Source: Ectocarpus siliculosus
Lineage: Eukaryota > Sar > Phaeophyceae > Ectocarpales > Ectocarpaceae
Assembly (NCBI GenBank): GCA_000310025.1
Contig: FN649755.1
Location: 209,495 to 273,494 of the forward strand
Direction of reading: 5' to 3'
DNA: 64,000 bases
Part shown: piece after piece, positions 47,264-57,399 of the stretch
Layout: the number at the start of each line of letters is the position of its first letter
Position numbering within the stretch: position 1 is the stretch's first letter
Made by a program: the position numbers and the translations under genes
The notes under the pieces: model-generated
Told to the model about the DNA's origin: nothing
Databases searched by the model: none
Seen by the model: only the letters and a program-made list of their open reading frames with translations

Positions 47264-48562
47264 CTCCAGCGGAAGAAACAACACCGCCCATTCGCCCCGT
47301 CCAGCTTATTTTGCCACGTTACACCAACACCCGCCGCGAACCTTCCCGCCAGCATTCTGTTGACCCCGTTGTTTCTTCCACTGCGACGGATACTCGATCA
47401 CCTGCCTCTTTGCGAAATTGTAGTTTGCCCCAGCAAGCGATTGAAGGCCTTTCGCGCCGTCCTGGGGGATACGGGTGACGGAAAGCACTGGTTCTCGTCG
47501 ACCAAGCAGCTGCAGCTGGCGTCCGTCCACTTCTGCGTGGAGTGCCGAAGCGTGCGGCGGCAGCACTTGCGAGTCGACGACCACACCCCGGGGTGGCTTC
47601 TCGGTGCTGCCAGTGTTCCGCTCCGTGCCGCCGACAGAACGTTCCGGTCGCGCGTCCCAAGGCTTCGAGCTCGCGAGGTGACGTGGAAGCGCAGTTCCGC
47701 CGCCCTGTTGAAGCACCCCCTCTTCGCCCTGGCCGAAGCCGAATCCATGACGTTCGGTTGGAGCTTCCACGACGGTCCGAAAGCGGTCATCTGGCCCCGA
47801 CGATTCAGCAAGGTGGTTCTCGGCAAGAGGCTATACGACGCGATCAACTGCATCTCGTGGCCGGAGTCTCTCCGGCGGCTGACGCTAGGGTGTGACTTCA
47901 ACCAGCCTATCGCAGGAATCAGGTGGCCTGCGTCGCTGGAGCAACTGACTCTGTGCGGGTTCAACCAGTCGGTGCAAGGTGTACAGTGGCCCCTATCTCT
48001 GCAGCAGCTCACGTTCGGGCTGTTCTTCAACCAACCAATCGACACCGGTGTGACGTGGCCGGAATCGCTGCAGCAGCTGACGTTCGGGACGGACTTCAAC
48101 CAAGCTATTGTGGGAGTCACTTGGCCGGCATCACTTCAACGGCTGAGGTTCGGCAACAAGTTCGACCGGGACATCAAAGGGGTCGAGTGGCCGGCGTCGC
48201 TGCAACAGCTGACGTTCGGGACGAACTTCAACAGGACAATTGATCGTGTGACTTGGCCGCGCGCTCTGAGGAAGCTGACGTTCGGGTCGAGGTTCAACCG
48301 AGCTCTTGGTTCGGTGGCGTGCCCTTCCTCTCTGACGCATCTAACCCTGGGCGGCAAGTTCAACCAACCCTTGCATGCTATCAGGACGTGGGTACCAGGT
48401 CTTGTCGAGCTGGTCCTGCTTTCCGAACGGAGGGGGTACTCTCACTCGCTCTCCGGTGTGCAGTGGCCGACAGGTCTCCAGACGCTGACCCTGGGAAAAA
48501 GCTGGGAAGCGGCTGGCCTGGCACTGCCACGTGGCCTACGGTTGATATATCTTACCCCGTGA
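47264..48562 (+). CDS. FNIP/LRR-type repeat protein
   Basis: The frame is open from acceptor-like CTCAG or CTCCAG (47264/47270) to the stop at 48560-48562. About the first 150 codons form a non-repeat N-terminal region with a Cys/His patch (VHFCVECRSVRRQHL) and HPLFALAEAESMTFG. Then come about eight repeats of 22-23 residues on the pattern xSLQQLTFGxxFNQPIxxVxWP, at about 47850-48400, with a degenerate ninth near the end (GLQTLTLGKSW). This is the FNIP-like variant of LRR solenoids, known in Dictyostelium and common in brown algae and diatoms. It is likely a protein-binding solenoid; the partner is unknown. The frame is intact and the repeats are well conserved, so the gene is probably functional. 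Confidence 0.8.
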   Translation, partial: LQRKKQHRPFAPSSLFCHVTPTPAANLPASILLTPLFLPLRRILDHLPLCEIVVCPSKRLKAFRAVLGDTGDGKHWFSSTKQLQLASVHFCVECRSVRRQHLRVDDHTPGWLLGAASVPLRAADRTFRSRVPRLRAREVTWKRSSAALLKHPLFALAEAESMTFGWSFHDGPKAVIWPRRFSKVVLGKRLYDAINCISWPESLRRLTLGCDFNQPIAGIRWPASLEQLTLCGFNQSVQGVQWPLSLQQLTFGLFFNQPIDTGVTWPESLQQLTFGTDFNQAIVGVTWPASLQRLRFGNKFDRDIKGVEWPASLQQLTFGTNFNRTIDRVTWPRALRKLTFGSRFNRALGSVACPSSLTHLTLGGKFNQPLHAIRTWVPGLVELVLLSERRGYSHSLSGVQWPTGLQTLTLGKSWEAAGLALPRGLRLIYLTP

Positions 48563-50458
48563 CTAGAGTTGTACATCATTTTGTTTTGTTTTAACCTTGG
48601 AGTGTTTTGTGTGCGCCTGATTCAGCGTCTACATAATACGAGGTTTGATAGAGTGTCATCCATATGGACGTCGCTCTAACCAGGAAGGAGAACGATAGCA
48701 ATCACCGATACGTGGACAAATATGTCGTCGCGGCGTCGGCAAAGAACCTCAATACACAGGTGTTGTATTTTTCTTGTAATTTCATATTGTTTGGGTTTTC
48801 CAACGAAAAGTACGCACATGGATCGGTCTCCGCAGAGGCGTACGTATGTCACGTATGTATGTGTTCTGCGTGAAAGATTTTTTAGGACTTATGCGCGTGC
48901 TTGTACGCCGAGCACGAGTACATGGCAGGTTTGGAAGGGGATTCTTGGTGGCAGGTTGGTTGCGGTCGGCAACCGGCATGTTTTCGTGCAAGACCCGCGG
49001 GAAGACTTTTTTTTTCCAAAGAAGGGGTAGACGAAGGTCGGGAGCAGGGGCTGAAGGCCGGTTCCAGATATTTCCGAGCGTTGTTGGAAAAGCTTTGCGT
49101 ACGTGCGTTTTCTTACTGCCGTTCGTTTGCATCCTGTACTGCAAAGATATTGCATACATACACAGTGTACATAGAAGATGGATTTTTCCTTCTTGCTCTC
49201 CCACAGGTTCGCCCTTGGGCATGTCACCAAGTGCGTTTGGGGGGGGGGAGTCTGACACACCCGTCGTTCTACACATGCGGTGAACGATAAGATACTGCCA
49301 CCGCCAACAACCAAAAAGGCAGATTTCGTACGGCGACCACGATGAAGGGCCAGCACACGACTGATGCTGCGACTGTACCATGTGTAGCATCGCGGGCGTT
49401 TTTTTTTCGTCGCAAAACTGGCTGAAACGGTCAGAATCGGGATAAGAAGCGTAATTTTTCTCGCGAAACATTCACAGCCCCACCGTGAACTGGTACCTCA
49501 TCGCGCGTAAGTTGTAGGAGAGACTTGTTTCCAACAACTCTTGGGTTCGCGGTTGGTTGCGATGCACTGGGGTGTTGCAGGTCGATAAGCAGGACACACG
49601 GGTACTTTGGTGCCTATCCGTCCGTGATGTGGACCCTCGTCGTACCGAGAAGATCCGAGTCTTTAGCAGTAAACACTGCAGTACCTACGGCAGTGTGACG
49701 TCGTACCGACGAACGAAAAAAAAAACTAGCCGCGGTACGCGACAGTCTAGTTCCAACGCATTTTGGGTTGGCGATTGCGATTGGATTTGGTGCTTGGGCT
49801 AATCCGGTTCAGGAAACCGCGAGAATCATTCCACATGGCCGACCGGGCGTTTCTGGGTGACTGCTGTTGAGCTGCTCCAGCCATGTTGCTCACGAGTTGT
49901 GGAAACATGAATTTTCACGGGCGCCTCTTTCGGTTTGGCCGTCCCTAGCGGTCTTCTCGGTTGTATTTAAACGCCCGCAGCCGAGCGCCTTGGGTACCAT
50001 TCTAATGCGCACTGTTGTAGACCATCATGCTTTGAACAAAGTCACCCAAAGAAGGCGGTTTTCACTACCAGCTTGACCCAAGTGAACGACAACAACGAAT
50101 GTTCGTCATCTATCGGCCCCAAACCTGCCAAAATTGGTACCATGTGTGAGAGGCTCCAGAGCTTTGGCCCAATTTCGGGGATCATGTATCTGTTCCGTGG
50201 GCGTTGAAAACACACGAAAAACTTGCGCCCCGCGGCTACAACGCTCAAGGCTTTTTTGTTTGTACAAAAAGCTTTTTTATCGTACCGGGGGGGTGGACTC
50301 AAAAGGGTTTTACGGTAGATTATTGTGTTGGGGCAGAGAACCAATCCTGTACCGAATCGGAATCCTTGTCATCGTTCGATGGTGCGCGTGAACCTCCGCA
50401 GAGATACGGACCGTCCATGCTAACTACTAAGGCGATGGGCAGGTTGAACAGCGAAAAC
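48563..50458. other. Intergenic, no supported gene
   Basis: Overlapping open frames on both strands (for example 48782-49471 minus and 48846-49283 plus) have no motifs. A short poly-G run lies near 49240. The last part borders the left LTR. Confidence 0.5.
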
Positions 50459-50725
50459 TGTTTGAGTGTTTGCGGCCTACGCCACTTATTTATCGAGTGA
50501 GACTGTTTCGGTGATGTATTAACTTCACGAGAGGTAGGCGACCGTGTCCTTCACACGGACGAAAGAGGGAGTGCTCCACACAGAGCAGCTCCAACGCTCC
50601 AACAGCAAGGAGGGGCCCCGTGACACATCACGGTGCCCCCTACCAAACGGCAATCTTACCAATCTGCGTGACACCAAATCATACAGCACGTGTATCCAAC
50701 ACCAATGTTCGCAGACTCTCGAACA
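50459..50725 (-). repeat. 3' LTR of the copia element
   Basis: It begins TGTTTGAGTGTTTGCGGCC and ends CAGACTCTCGAACA on the plus strand. It carries an extra GT at the ACCGTGTCCTTC position relative to the other LTR. Confidence 0.95.
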
Positions 50726-50945
50726 CCCTCCCTGGTTCTTCACGCGAGTGACTAACCATCAATGGGGCAAGAACGCCCCTGGATACATCAGAAATACCGA
50801 CATGGTAATACGTGGAGGGAAAACCCGGCGTCCGGGCAAAACCCCTCGAAAGAAACCCTAACACCACAAAGAAAAACTGTCGCTATCACAGCGAATCACA
50901 ACGGCCGCACTTATCAGAAAATCCAATGCAAGTTCTAAAAAACAG

Positions 50946-53900
50946 CTACAGCTTCTCCGGCAAATTCATCAACTTGCGCCGGTGGTACTGCAGACTGGCC
51001 CTGCTAAGGGCCTTGGTTAGGAGGTCCGCGTGTTGCTCCGTTGTCGGAACGAACTTGACCGAAATATCCCCCGACCTAAACAATCCGCGGATAAAATGAA
51101 ACCTCACGTCGATGTGTTTCGTGCGGCCTGAGCTGAGGGGGTTCTGCACCAACGCTATGGCCCCCAGGTTGTCCTCAAGGACCTGAATGCTGCTACCACT
51201 GGTCTCTGGGGCAACAAACGAAAGCACAGCACGCACAAACAACGCTTCCTTGACGCCCTCCCCGGCAGCAATGTACTCGGCTTCCGTCGAAGACAAAGAC
51301 ACGATGCTCTGTGTCTTGCTACCATGGCTGACTACGGTACCTCCAACCGTTGCTGCCAACCCTGATACCGAACGCCTATCCTCCGTGTCGGCGTAGCTAG
51401 CGTCTACGTACACGGCAAGCCCTAACCCCGATCCCCGTTGGTAGGTGATGCCGAGGTCCCTCGTCTGTTTTAGGTAGCCGAGGATCTTCTGTATCGCGTC
51501 CCAGTGCCTCTTCGCCGGGGCGTGGGCGTGGCGCGCTACCGCACGCACGGCGAACGATACGTCTGGACGCGAGAACGTCGACACCCACATCATGCTGCCG
51601 ATGGCCTCCCTCACCGGCCACTCCCCTCCCTTCTCATCATCTCGCTTCGGTCCTAGGTCGGCACCGGGGGTAGCGGGGATGTGGGAGGTCGATTGCACAT
51701 CAAAGCGTTTCACCATGCTGTCAATGTACGCGGTTTGGGAGATTCTAAGAGTCCCAGCCTCTACATCTCTCTCGATGGCACACCCGTCAAACCATTCACA
51801 CTCTCCAAGGTTTTTGGTGGGAAATTTCTTGTTGAGAGAAGCAAGCAACTCCTCACAATCCTCGTCAGACCCAGCCACCAAAATGTCATCCACATAGATC
51901 ACGATAATCATCACCACGACTTTGTCTACCATCTTGCGGAAAACACACGGGTCCGCTTTGCACTGTTCGAACCCGTTCTCGACTAGCGTATCAGCAGCGT
52001 GGCACCCCCACTGCCTACCGCTCTGCTTCAGACCGTAAATCGCACGCTCAGCCTTAACAATTTTATGCGATTTGTCCCCGCACCCAGCGGGGAGCTTCAG
52101 AAAAACCTCCTCGTCTAGCGTGGCGTGTGTGTACGCCTGTTTCACGTCCCAGTGATTGAGGTTCATGCCCTTCTCGTTTGCTACCGCAAGCATCAGCTTA
52201 ATGGATGCGGATGAGGGGCAAGGGGAAGACGAATGGAAAAAATCGACGTTCGGGATTTGCGAAAACCCCCTAGCAACCAGACGCGCTTTGAACTTGTCTA
52301 TCTTCCCTTCCTTGTTGGTCTTCCAACTAAAACACCACTTTGAGCTCACAGGCCTGCGCCCCTCTGGCGTGCCGTCTACGAATGAAAACGTCCCCGTGCC
52401 CAAGTGCCCTTCAAATTCTTCCCTCATGGCCTGTTCCCATCCCTCTCTGTACACAGACTTGGCAACACCGGCTACGGTCATGGGGGGGGGTTCTACATCA
52501 CTCGGACGCTTGCCTATGGGGGATTCGCTTAGCTCGTGGGACGCCAGAGCCGTCTCGAAGGCGTCTGGCGAGTTGAGCATGAGGACCACCGCGCCCAGCA
52601 GGAAGTCCTCCGCTTCTTGGCGCGCAGCGTGGGCCTCCTCGGCGCGCTCGAACAGCAACTCTCGCACCACCCTCGCCTCTAACCCCTCCGCCACGTGGAG
52701 GACCGCCGAGAGCACCCAGCGGGTAAACTCCTCCGTGCTGCTGACCGGAAGGCTCGCCACCGAGGCGAGCAGGGCTTCGGCACTTGTCGGCGACGGGGGC
52801 GACTCGTACCTCGGGTTTCTGCGGGGGTTCTCTCTGGTGCGGCGGCTGGTGAGTTCCGCCGGCTTGTCGAAGCGGGCGAGCCGCCGAGCCTCTGGCCCGC
52901 GGAGCGCCAGGAGATCCGTCTCGCTGTCGCTGTCGCTATCGCTGCCGCTGCCGCTGCCGCTGCCGCTGCCGCTGTTGAAGCCGCTGTTGAAGCCGCTGTC
53001 GCGGCCGCGGTTGCTGCCTCTGTCGCTGCCGCTGCCGCTGCCGCTACCGCTGCCTCCGCTACCGCGGCTGCTGCTGCTGCGGCGGTCGTCCTCGCCGCCG
53101 CCCACATCGGCCATGCCGGTCGACGTCGTAGATGGGGCGACGCTCGCGCCTTCCCTGCTCGAGGGGGCGCCATCGCCAGCGTCGCCTGCGCCCGACTCCT
53201 GGGGCGCGGGCGGCCCCGCGGGCCCCGGGGCTGCCGTCGTGCCAAGGTTGAAGCCTGGTCCTCCATCCACAGGTTCTCCCTCCGCCCTCCCTCCACCTTG
53301 GCTCGACGCGCCCTCCCCAACCTCGTCCTTCTCAGTCGCGAATTCCTCTTCCTCCTCTGCGATGGGAGGCAGCGACTGGGGCAGGGCGGTGGGGGCGGCG
53401 GGTACGGATTGCCAGGTGAAGTTGCGAGTTGTTATCGCTTGGCGTTTTTCGTTCAGGATGCGCACGCAATCACGGTTGGTGTTAATTCCCGAGCCGAGGT
53501 AAAAACACTTTTGGGCTTTCGGCTCGGACTTGTGTGTGCGCTTGACCTTGTATACGGCAGGTTTGAGGAACGGGTACGTCGCCCCCGGCGGGGGAGGGTG
53601 CCCGTGCCACATCTCGTACGGCGATTTCTTCTCTGGGTTGGATGTGGTGGAGGTGCAGTTCAGGGCGTTGCATGCCCAAGCTATGGCCTCGGCCAAAAGG
53701 GAGGGGTAGTTCGGTGCTCCGGGGTAAAGAGTTGGCGCTTGGATACGGGCGGCTAGTGCTGCATCCTTGATCAGACGCAGTGCTCTCTCAGCTACACCGT
53801 TGTATTCTGGGCTGTGTGCGGGGGTGAACTCCTGTTTGATGCAGTACTTCCGGCACACCTTGCCGAACTCTCCCTCAAAAAATTCTCCTCCATTGTCGGA

Positions 53901-55703
53901 TCTCACGACCATGACATCGGACGGGGCACCGTCTGCCCGGTTTTCTGCAAGATACCTCTCGAATGCCTCAGCGGCGTCTGATTTGTGCTTCAGGAAATAG
54001 ACACGGTTCCACCTTGTGTAATCATTCTTGACAATGAGAGTGTACCACTTCCCCCCCAAGCTCTGCACCCTAGCTTTTCCACTCAAATCCACGAAAACTC
54101 GCTGCAGTTTCTTAACTGCTCGGGTCGACGTCTTGTTGGGGATGGGCTTGGAAAGCCCCTTCGCCGTCGAGCACCCCAGGCACTCCCGGAGCTCGCCCAC
54201 CAGCGTCGTTCCCTGCTGCTTCGCCGTGGTCCTCAGCAGCACCTCGTGGGAGTGGCCGTGCGCGCAGTGGAAGTCGTTGATGTCAACGGGGGTGTTGGGC
54301 GCTTTCGCGCTACCAGGAGCAATTGCGGCATAGGCTTGTTCGGAGTGTTTGCGGAAACCGTTCTGAACGTACAGGTTACCGCATCGGGGGAAGTACACCG
54401 ACTTCCCCCCCCCTCTCTCCAATTCCAACTCGTGCTTATTGAGGGTTTTGGTTTCGAACCCGTCGTCGAAGAGGGAAGTGAGAGATACTAGGTTGTAATC
54501 TAGTCGGGGAACGTGTGCAACCCGTTTCAACAACAGGTCGGTTGTACCGTCGCGCGAGCTAAGGGTTACCGTCACGTCGCCATACCCTACAATAGGGAAG
54601 GTTTCTCCTGCGGCGACGCGCACACGTCGATCACACTCTTCGTAACGAACGAACCCATCTGAGTTCGCGAAAATGTGGGTGGTAGCGCCGGTATCGGCAA
54701 CATACCTCCCCCGCCTAGCCTGCTCTACACCCCCTCGACCAACGACTCTGTGACACTCGCCTGAGATGTCACGGACCACCAGCGCCCCTTCTGCCACGTC
54801 CAGTGCTATGGCGTCCGCAGACGCCCCCCCCGCCGGCACTCCCACGACGAGCACTGCCTCCTCGGTCGGGCACTTGCTCTTGTCGTGCCCGTAGCCTTTG
54901 CATGTCTCACATCGCACGGGCTTGCTCTCGGGGCAGTTGGCCACCTGGTGGCCCTTCTTGCCGCACCGGAAACAGCGACCGCGCATGCTACCCGCATCGT
55001 CGTCGCCGCCTCCGCCGCCGCCACCAGCCTTCGCGCCACCCCCTCTCCCCTTCTGGTTGCCGCCGCCGCCGCCGACGCCCTTGCGGCGGCCGCTGTTGCC
55101 GCGACCCGGCGCTCCTCCCCCGCCGCTACCATCGCTCGCGAGGAGAGCATGCTCCGCCCTACGCTGACCCTTCACAGCCTTCCTCCCCTCCGGGAGGCTC
55201 GCGTGCACCGTGCTCACGATCCCGACGATCTCGGCTCTATCCAGCGCCGTCGCTGTCTCCAACAGGAACTTCGCTTGTTGGTACTCGGGTGGGAGGGAAC
55301 CAACAAAGTGGGCGAGAACGAAGGGTTGTTCAGCATTGAGCCCCTTTTCGCGCAGGCGGGCATACAGCAGCTCGAGTGAGTAGAGGTGCTCGATGGGGTT
55401 GCTGTTGCTGTGTGTGGGGATTGCAAAGTCGAACATCTTCCGCATCAAGGCCTGTTTTGACCCCTGTGACTCTGGATCGTAGACCTTTTCCAGTTCCGCG
55501 AGGACCTCTTTCGCTGACGTACAGTTACTGATGATTGCTTTGTCAGCTTCTTTCACCACAGCAGTAGTGATAAAGTGGAACGCCTGAAGCCCTAGTTGGA
55601 CTTCTGCTCTCGTGTGCCCCCTACGGAGCAGTTCGGGGGTCGGCAAGTTTGGGTCGCCCACGGGGATACTGCTCTCTGCATCCCCTATAAACTGCCCGTC
55701 CAA
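50946..55703 (-). CDS. Copia Gag-Pol polyprotein, main open frame
   Basis: The frame is 1585 codons with no internal stop. It contains a gag part (residues 1-200) and two zinc knuckles (CFRCGKKGHQVANC from residue 244 and CETCKGYGHDKSKC shortly after). It then has the protease with DTGA (Asp337) and a GAG-pre-integrase His/Cys region. Integrase shows D539, D603 and E639 (D-64-D-35-E) with RSDNGGEF and YNGVAERAL. A Ser/Gly/Asp low-complexity linker encoded near 52920-53090 follows. The reverse transcriptase has YVDD at 1270-1273, and RNase H starts at about Asp1434 and ends with HADLLTKAL. The first codon reported is not the true start: coding-like gag sequence continues upstream in the other frame. 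All catalytic motifs are present. Confidence 0.95.
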   Translation of the reverse strand: MDGQFIGDAESSIPVGDPNLPTPELLRRGHTRAEVQLGLQAFHFITTAVVKEADKAIISNCTSAKEVLAELEKVYDPESQGSKQALMRKMFDFAIPTHSNSNPIEHLYSLELLYARLREKGLNAEQPFVLAHFVGSLPPEYQQAKFLLETATALDRAEIVGIVSTVHASLPEGRKAVKGQRRAEHALLASDGSGGGGAPGRGNSGRRKGVGGGGGNQKGRGGGAKAGGGGGGGDDDAGSMRGRCFRCGKKGHQVANCPESKPVRCETCKGYGHDKSKCPTEEAVLVVGVPAGGASADAIALDVAEGALVVRDISGECHRVVGRGGVEQARRGRYVADTGATTHIFANSDGFVRYEECDRRVRVAAGETFPIVGYGDVTVTLSSRDGTTDLLLKRVAHVPRLDYNLVSLTSLFDDGFETKTLNKHELELERGGGKSVYFPRCGNLYVQNGFRKHSEQAYAAIAPGSAKAPNTPVDINDFHCAHGHSHEVLLRTTAKQQGTTLVGELRECLGCSTAKGLSKPIPNKTSTRAVKKLQRVFVDLSGKARVQSLGGKWYTLIVKNDYTRWNRVYFLKHKSDAAEAFERYLAENRADGAPSDVMVVRSDNGGEFFEGEFGKVCRKYCIKQEFTPAHSPEYNGVAERALRLIKDAALAARIQAPTLYPGAPNYPSLLAEAIAWACNALNCTSTTSNPEKKSPYEMWHGHPPPPGATYPFLKPAVYKVKRTHKSEPKAQKCFYLGSGINTNRDCVRILNEKRQAITTRNFTWQSVPAAPTALPQSLPPIAEEEEEFATEKDEVGEGASSQGGGRAEGEPVDGGPGFNLGTTAAPGPAGPPAPQESGAGDAGDGAPSSREGASVAPSTTSTGMADVGGGEDDRRSSSSRGSGGSGSGSGSGSDRGSNRGRDSGFNSGFNSGSGSGSGSGSDSDSDSETDLLALRGPEARRLARFDKPAELTSRRTRENPRRNPRYESPPSPTSAEALLASVASLPVSSTEEFTRWVLSAVLHVAEGLEARVVRELLFERAEEAHAARQEAEDFLLGAVVLMLNSPDAFETALASHELSESPIGKRPSDVEPPPMTVAGVAKSVYREGWEQAMREEFEGHLGTGTFSFVDGTPEGRRPVSSKWCFSWKTNKEGKIDKFKARLVARGFSQIPNVDFFHSSSPCPSSASIKLMLAVANEKGMNLNHWDVKQAYTHATLDEEVFLKLPAGCGDKSHKIVKAERAIYGLKQSGRQWGCHAADTLVENGFEQCKADPCVFRKMVDKVVVMIIVIYVDDILVAGSDEDCEELLASLNKKFPTKNLGECEWFDGCAIERDVEAGTLRISQTAYIDSMVKRFDVQSTSHIPATPGADLGPKRDDEKGGEWPVREAIGSMMWVSTFSRPDVSFAVRAVARHAHAPAKRHWDAIQKILGYLKQTRDLGITYQRGSGLGLAVYVDASYADTEDRRSVSGLAATVGGTVVSHGSKTQSIVSLSSTEAEYIAAGEGVKEALFVRAVLSFVAPETSGSSIQVLEDNLGAIALVQNPLSSGRTKHIDVRFHFIRGLFRSGDISVKFVPTTEQHADLLTKALSRASLQYHRRKLMNLPEKL

Positions 55704-56302
55704 GTCGATGGTCTTCGCAGCTTGGATGAACGATTTTCGCCACGAATCAAACCGTGGCTACGGCTTTTTCCGTCTAGAAGCGGGGCATTGACCGTCACTC
55801 TTTTCTGGTGGCTACTGCTGTAGCCGTCGAGGTATTCTCCATTTCCTCGAATCACGGGTATCTCACCTGGGGGGTTTAACACCCTCGCTTCCCCGTACTC
55901 CGGTCCTATGCCCGGGCCCAATCCGGCTGGTCTCGCAGGGTTCGCTCCCGATCTGCTGGCCCAGCCGCCTTCCAGCAGCTGCCGTGGTCCTTGCCCACCA
56001 TCTCTCGCTTGCTGCTGGAGAAATCCCCCGCCTCCGCCGTGCGGCTGCAGGGGCTGATCTTGGCCTCCGGTGGCGGCAACCCAGCCGCCACTACTGGCTG
56101 CATCCGCCACGACGCTGCCAGGCTCCTTCTTCTTCATCGACTCCTCCACCAGGGCCGCTAATTGCGAAGTCTGCTGTTGCAGACTTGCAAGCTCTGCATC
56201 GCGGCCCTCCTCCACCGGCGGGCGGATCTGTTCTCCGCTCGCAGCAGTGGGCATCTCGTCTCCGGTAGAGCTCATCCCGATGTGGCTTCCCTCGAGGGGC
56301 AA
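55685..56302 (-). CDS. Copia gag N-terminal frame, separated from the main frame by one frameshift
   Basis: An ATG at 56302-56300 starts a 205-codon frame with Gln/Gly-rich sequence and a short helix (ELASLQQQTSQLAALVEESM). Near 55745 it reaches LLDGKS, after which the homologous gag sequence (DSWRKSFIQAAKTIDLDGQF) continues in the frame of the main polyprotein. A single base lost or gained at about 55740-55755 explains the shift. It may be a disabling mutation, a sequencing error or, less likely, programmed frameshifting. Confidence 0.75.
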   Translation of the reverse strand: MPLEGSHIGMSSTGDEMPTAASGEQIRPPVEEGRDAELASLQQQTSQLAALVEESMKKKEPGSVVADAASSGGWVAATGGQDQPLQPHGGGGGFLQQQARDGGQGPRQLLEGGWASRSGANPARPAGLGPGIGPEYGEARVLNPPGEIPVIRGNGEYLDGYSSSHQKRVTVNAPLLDGKSRSHGLIRGENRSSKLRRPSTWTGSL

Positions 56303-56313
56303 AAACTCTAGAG

Positions 56314-56578
56314 TGTTTGAGTGTTTGCGGCCTACGCCACTTATTTATCGAGTGAGACTGTTTCGGTGATGTATTAACTTCACGAGAGGTAGGCGACCGT
56401 CCTTCACACGGACGAAAGAGGGAGTGCTCCACACAGAGCAGCTCCAACGCTCCAACAGCAAGGAGGGGCCCCGTGACACATCACGGTGCCCCCTACCAAA
56501 CGGCAATCTTACCAATCTGCGTGACACCAAATCATACAGCACGTGTATCCAACACCAGTGTTTGCAGACTCTCGAACA
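56314..56578 (-). repeat. 5' LTR of the copia element
   Basis: It is almost identical to the LTR at 50459-50725. It ends, on the plus strand, exactly where the recombinase-like relic begins. Confidence 0.95.
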
Positions 56579-57159
56579 TTGCCCGAGCGCGTGGCAGGGT
56601 CCCAGCTCCTGTCTTTTCCCAACTGTTCTTGCATCGCCATCTTCAGCTTGGACACGATCCCTTTCTGCATGGACGCGACGGCATACCGCTTAGCACATGG
56701 CGAGTTTGGAAGACAATCGCGGCCGTGAGTCGTGCCGACACCCGGGCATGCCCTGTCGTGCACCCACTTGGTACCACTACCTTGTGTGTCCAAGAAGCAG
56801 AGATAGTCAAACACGTCTCGGTCCGACGCCTGCTTCCAACCCCGACGTTGTTCAGTCGCCGAAAGTATGAAAGCGTCGAACCCGTCCGCTACGGCGCACT
56901 TGCGCTGTTGAGCACGACGGTTAGACGCGGCCGAGAGGACCTGATCACCACGAGCGCGCAGCGCGTCGAAATCGATCGACACCCGAGCCGCTTGAGGGTC
57001 ACGCGGTACCGGACGCCCGCGGGCAGGCTGAACACCGCAGGACCAACAGTAGTTGTAATGTCCCACGTTTTCCGTTTGACACGACGAACACGCGACAAAC
57101 TGGACACAGCCGCCCGGAGGCAGGGTGGGGACCTGTGATACGAAGCACAAGCCATCCAC
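56579..57159 (-). pseudogene. Truncated tyrosine-recombinase-like gene, cut by the copia LTR
   Basis: An open minus-strand frame begins after acceptor-like CAG sites near 57118-57140. It shows a zinc-ribbon-like Cys pattern (ACSSCQTENVGHYNYCWSCG). Next comes a helical core-binding-type region with FDAFILSATEQRRGWKQASD, VFDYLCFLDTQGSGTKWVHD, PCAKRYAVASMQKGIVSKLK and LGKDRSWDPATRSGN, and then the LTR. The pattern (dv-yL-F-D, C-x-CP-Rla, lGr-W-GNP) recalls the N-terminal domain of YR elements such as Cryptons in algae. This is an inference from memory. The catalytic R-H-R-Y half would lie beyond the copia insertion, but I do not find it left of 50459. Confidence 0.5.
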
Positions 57160-57399
57160 AAGCCAAAGGGAGGGAACTGGGCAAGATGGACGACAATGGT
57201 AGAAGAGTTAAGGAAGAATAATGTTTGCGGGGTTTCCACATAACGCCTCGTGAACCGACGGTTTCGGTTTCAGCTTGCGGTGGCATACGTTACACACGTG
57301 TTTTCAGCTTGTTTGCACGAATGACATGGGAGGCGCACTGCCGTAGAGTACGCAAGGCGATCGTACACGCTCCACTCACATTTCCAAAGCCAAGCCAAA

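Larger units (their letters stand above)
50459..56578 (-). mobile_element. Ty1/copia LTR retrotransposon, nearly intact
   Basis: The element is 6120 bp with LTRs of 267 and 265 bp that begin TG and end CA. In its own (minus) orientation the 5' LTR is 56314-56578. A purine-rich tract (CCAGGGAGGG on the minus strand, 50726-50735) lies directly inside the 3' LTR. Domain order is gag, zinc knuckles, protease, integrase, reverse transcriptase, RNase H, which is diagnostic of copia. The LTRs differ by one 2-base indel and about two substitutions, so insertion was recent. The flanking five bases (AAAAC on the left, TTGCC on the right) do not form a target-site duplication, which suggests recombination or loss on one side. 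Confidence 0.95.

Noticed and set aside
47398-48120. A 240-codon minus-strand frame
   Set aside because: It is antisense to the FNIP-repeat gene, and its repetitiveness reflects the repeats on the other strand.
52156-53756. Plus-strand frames of 353 and 448 codons
   Set aside because: They are antisense shadows of the copia polyprotein, whose minus-strand frame has all the expected motifs.
54803-55379. Arg/Pro/Ala-rich plus-strand frames
   Set aside because: They are antisense to the Gly-rich gag/zinc-knuckle coding region of the copia element.
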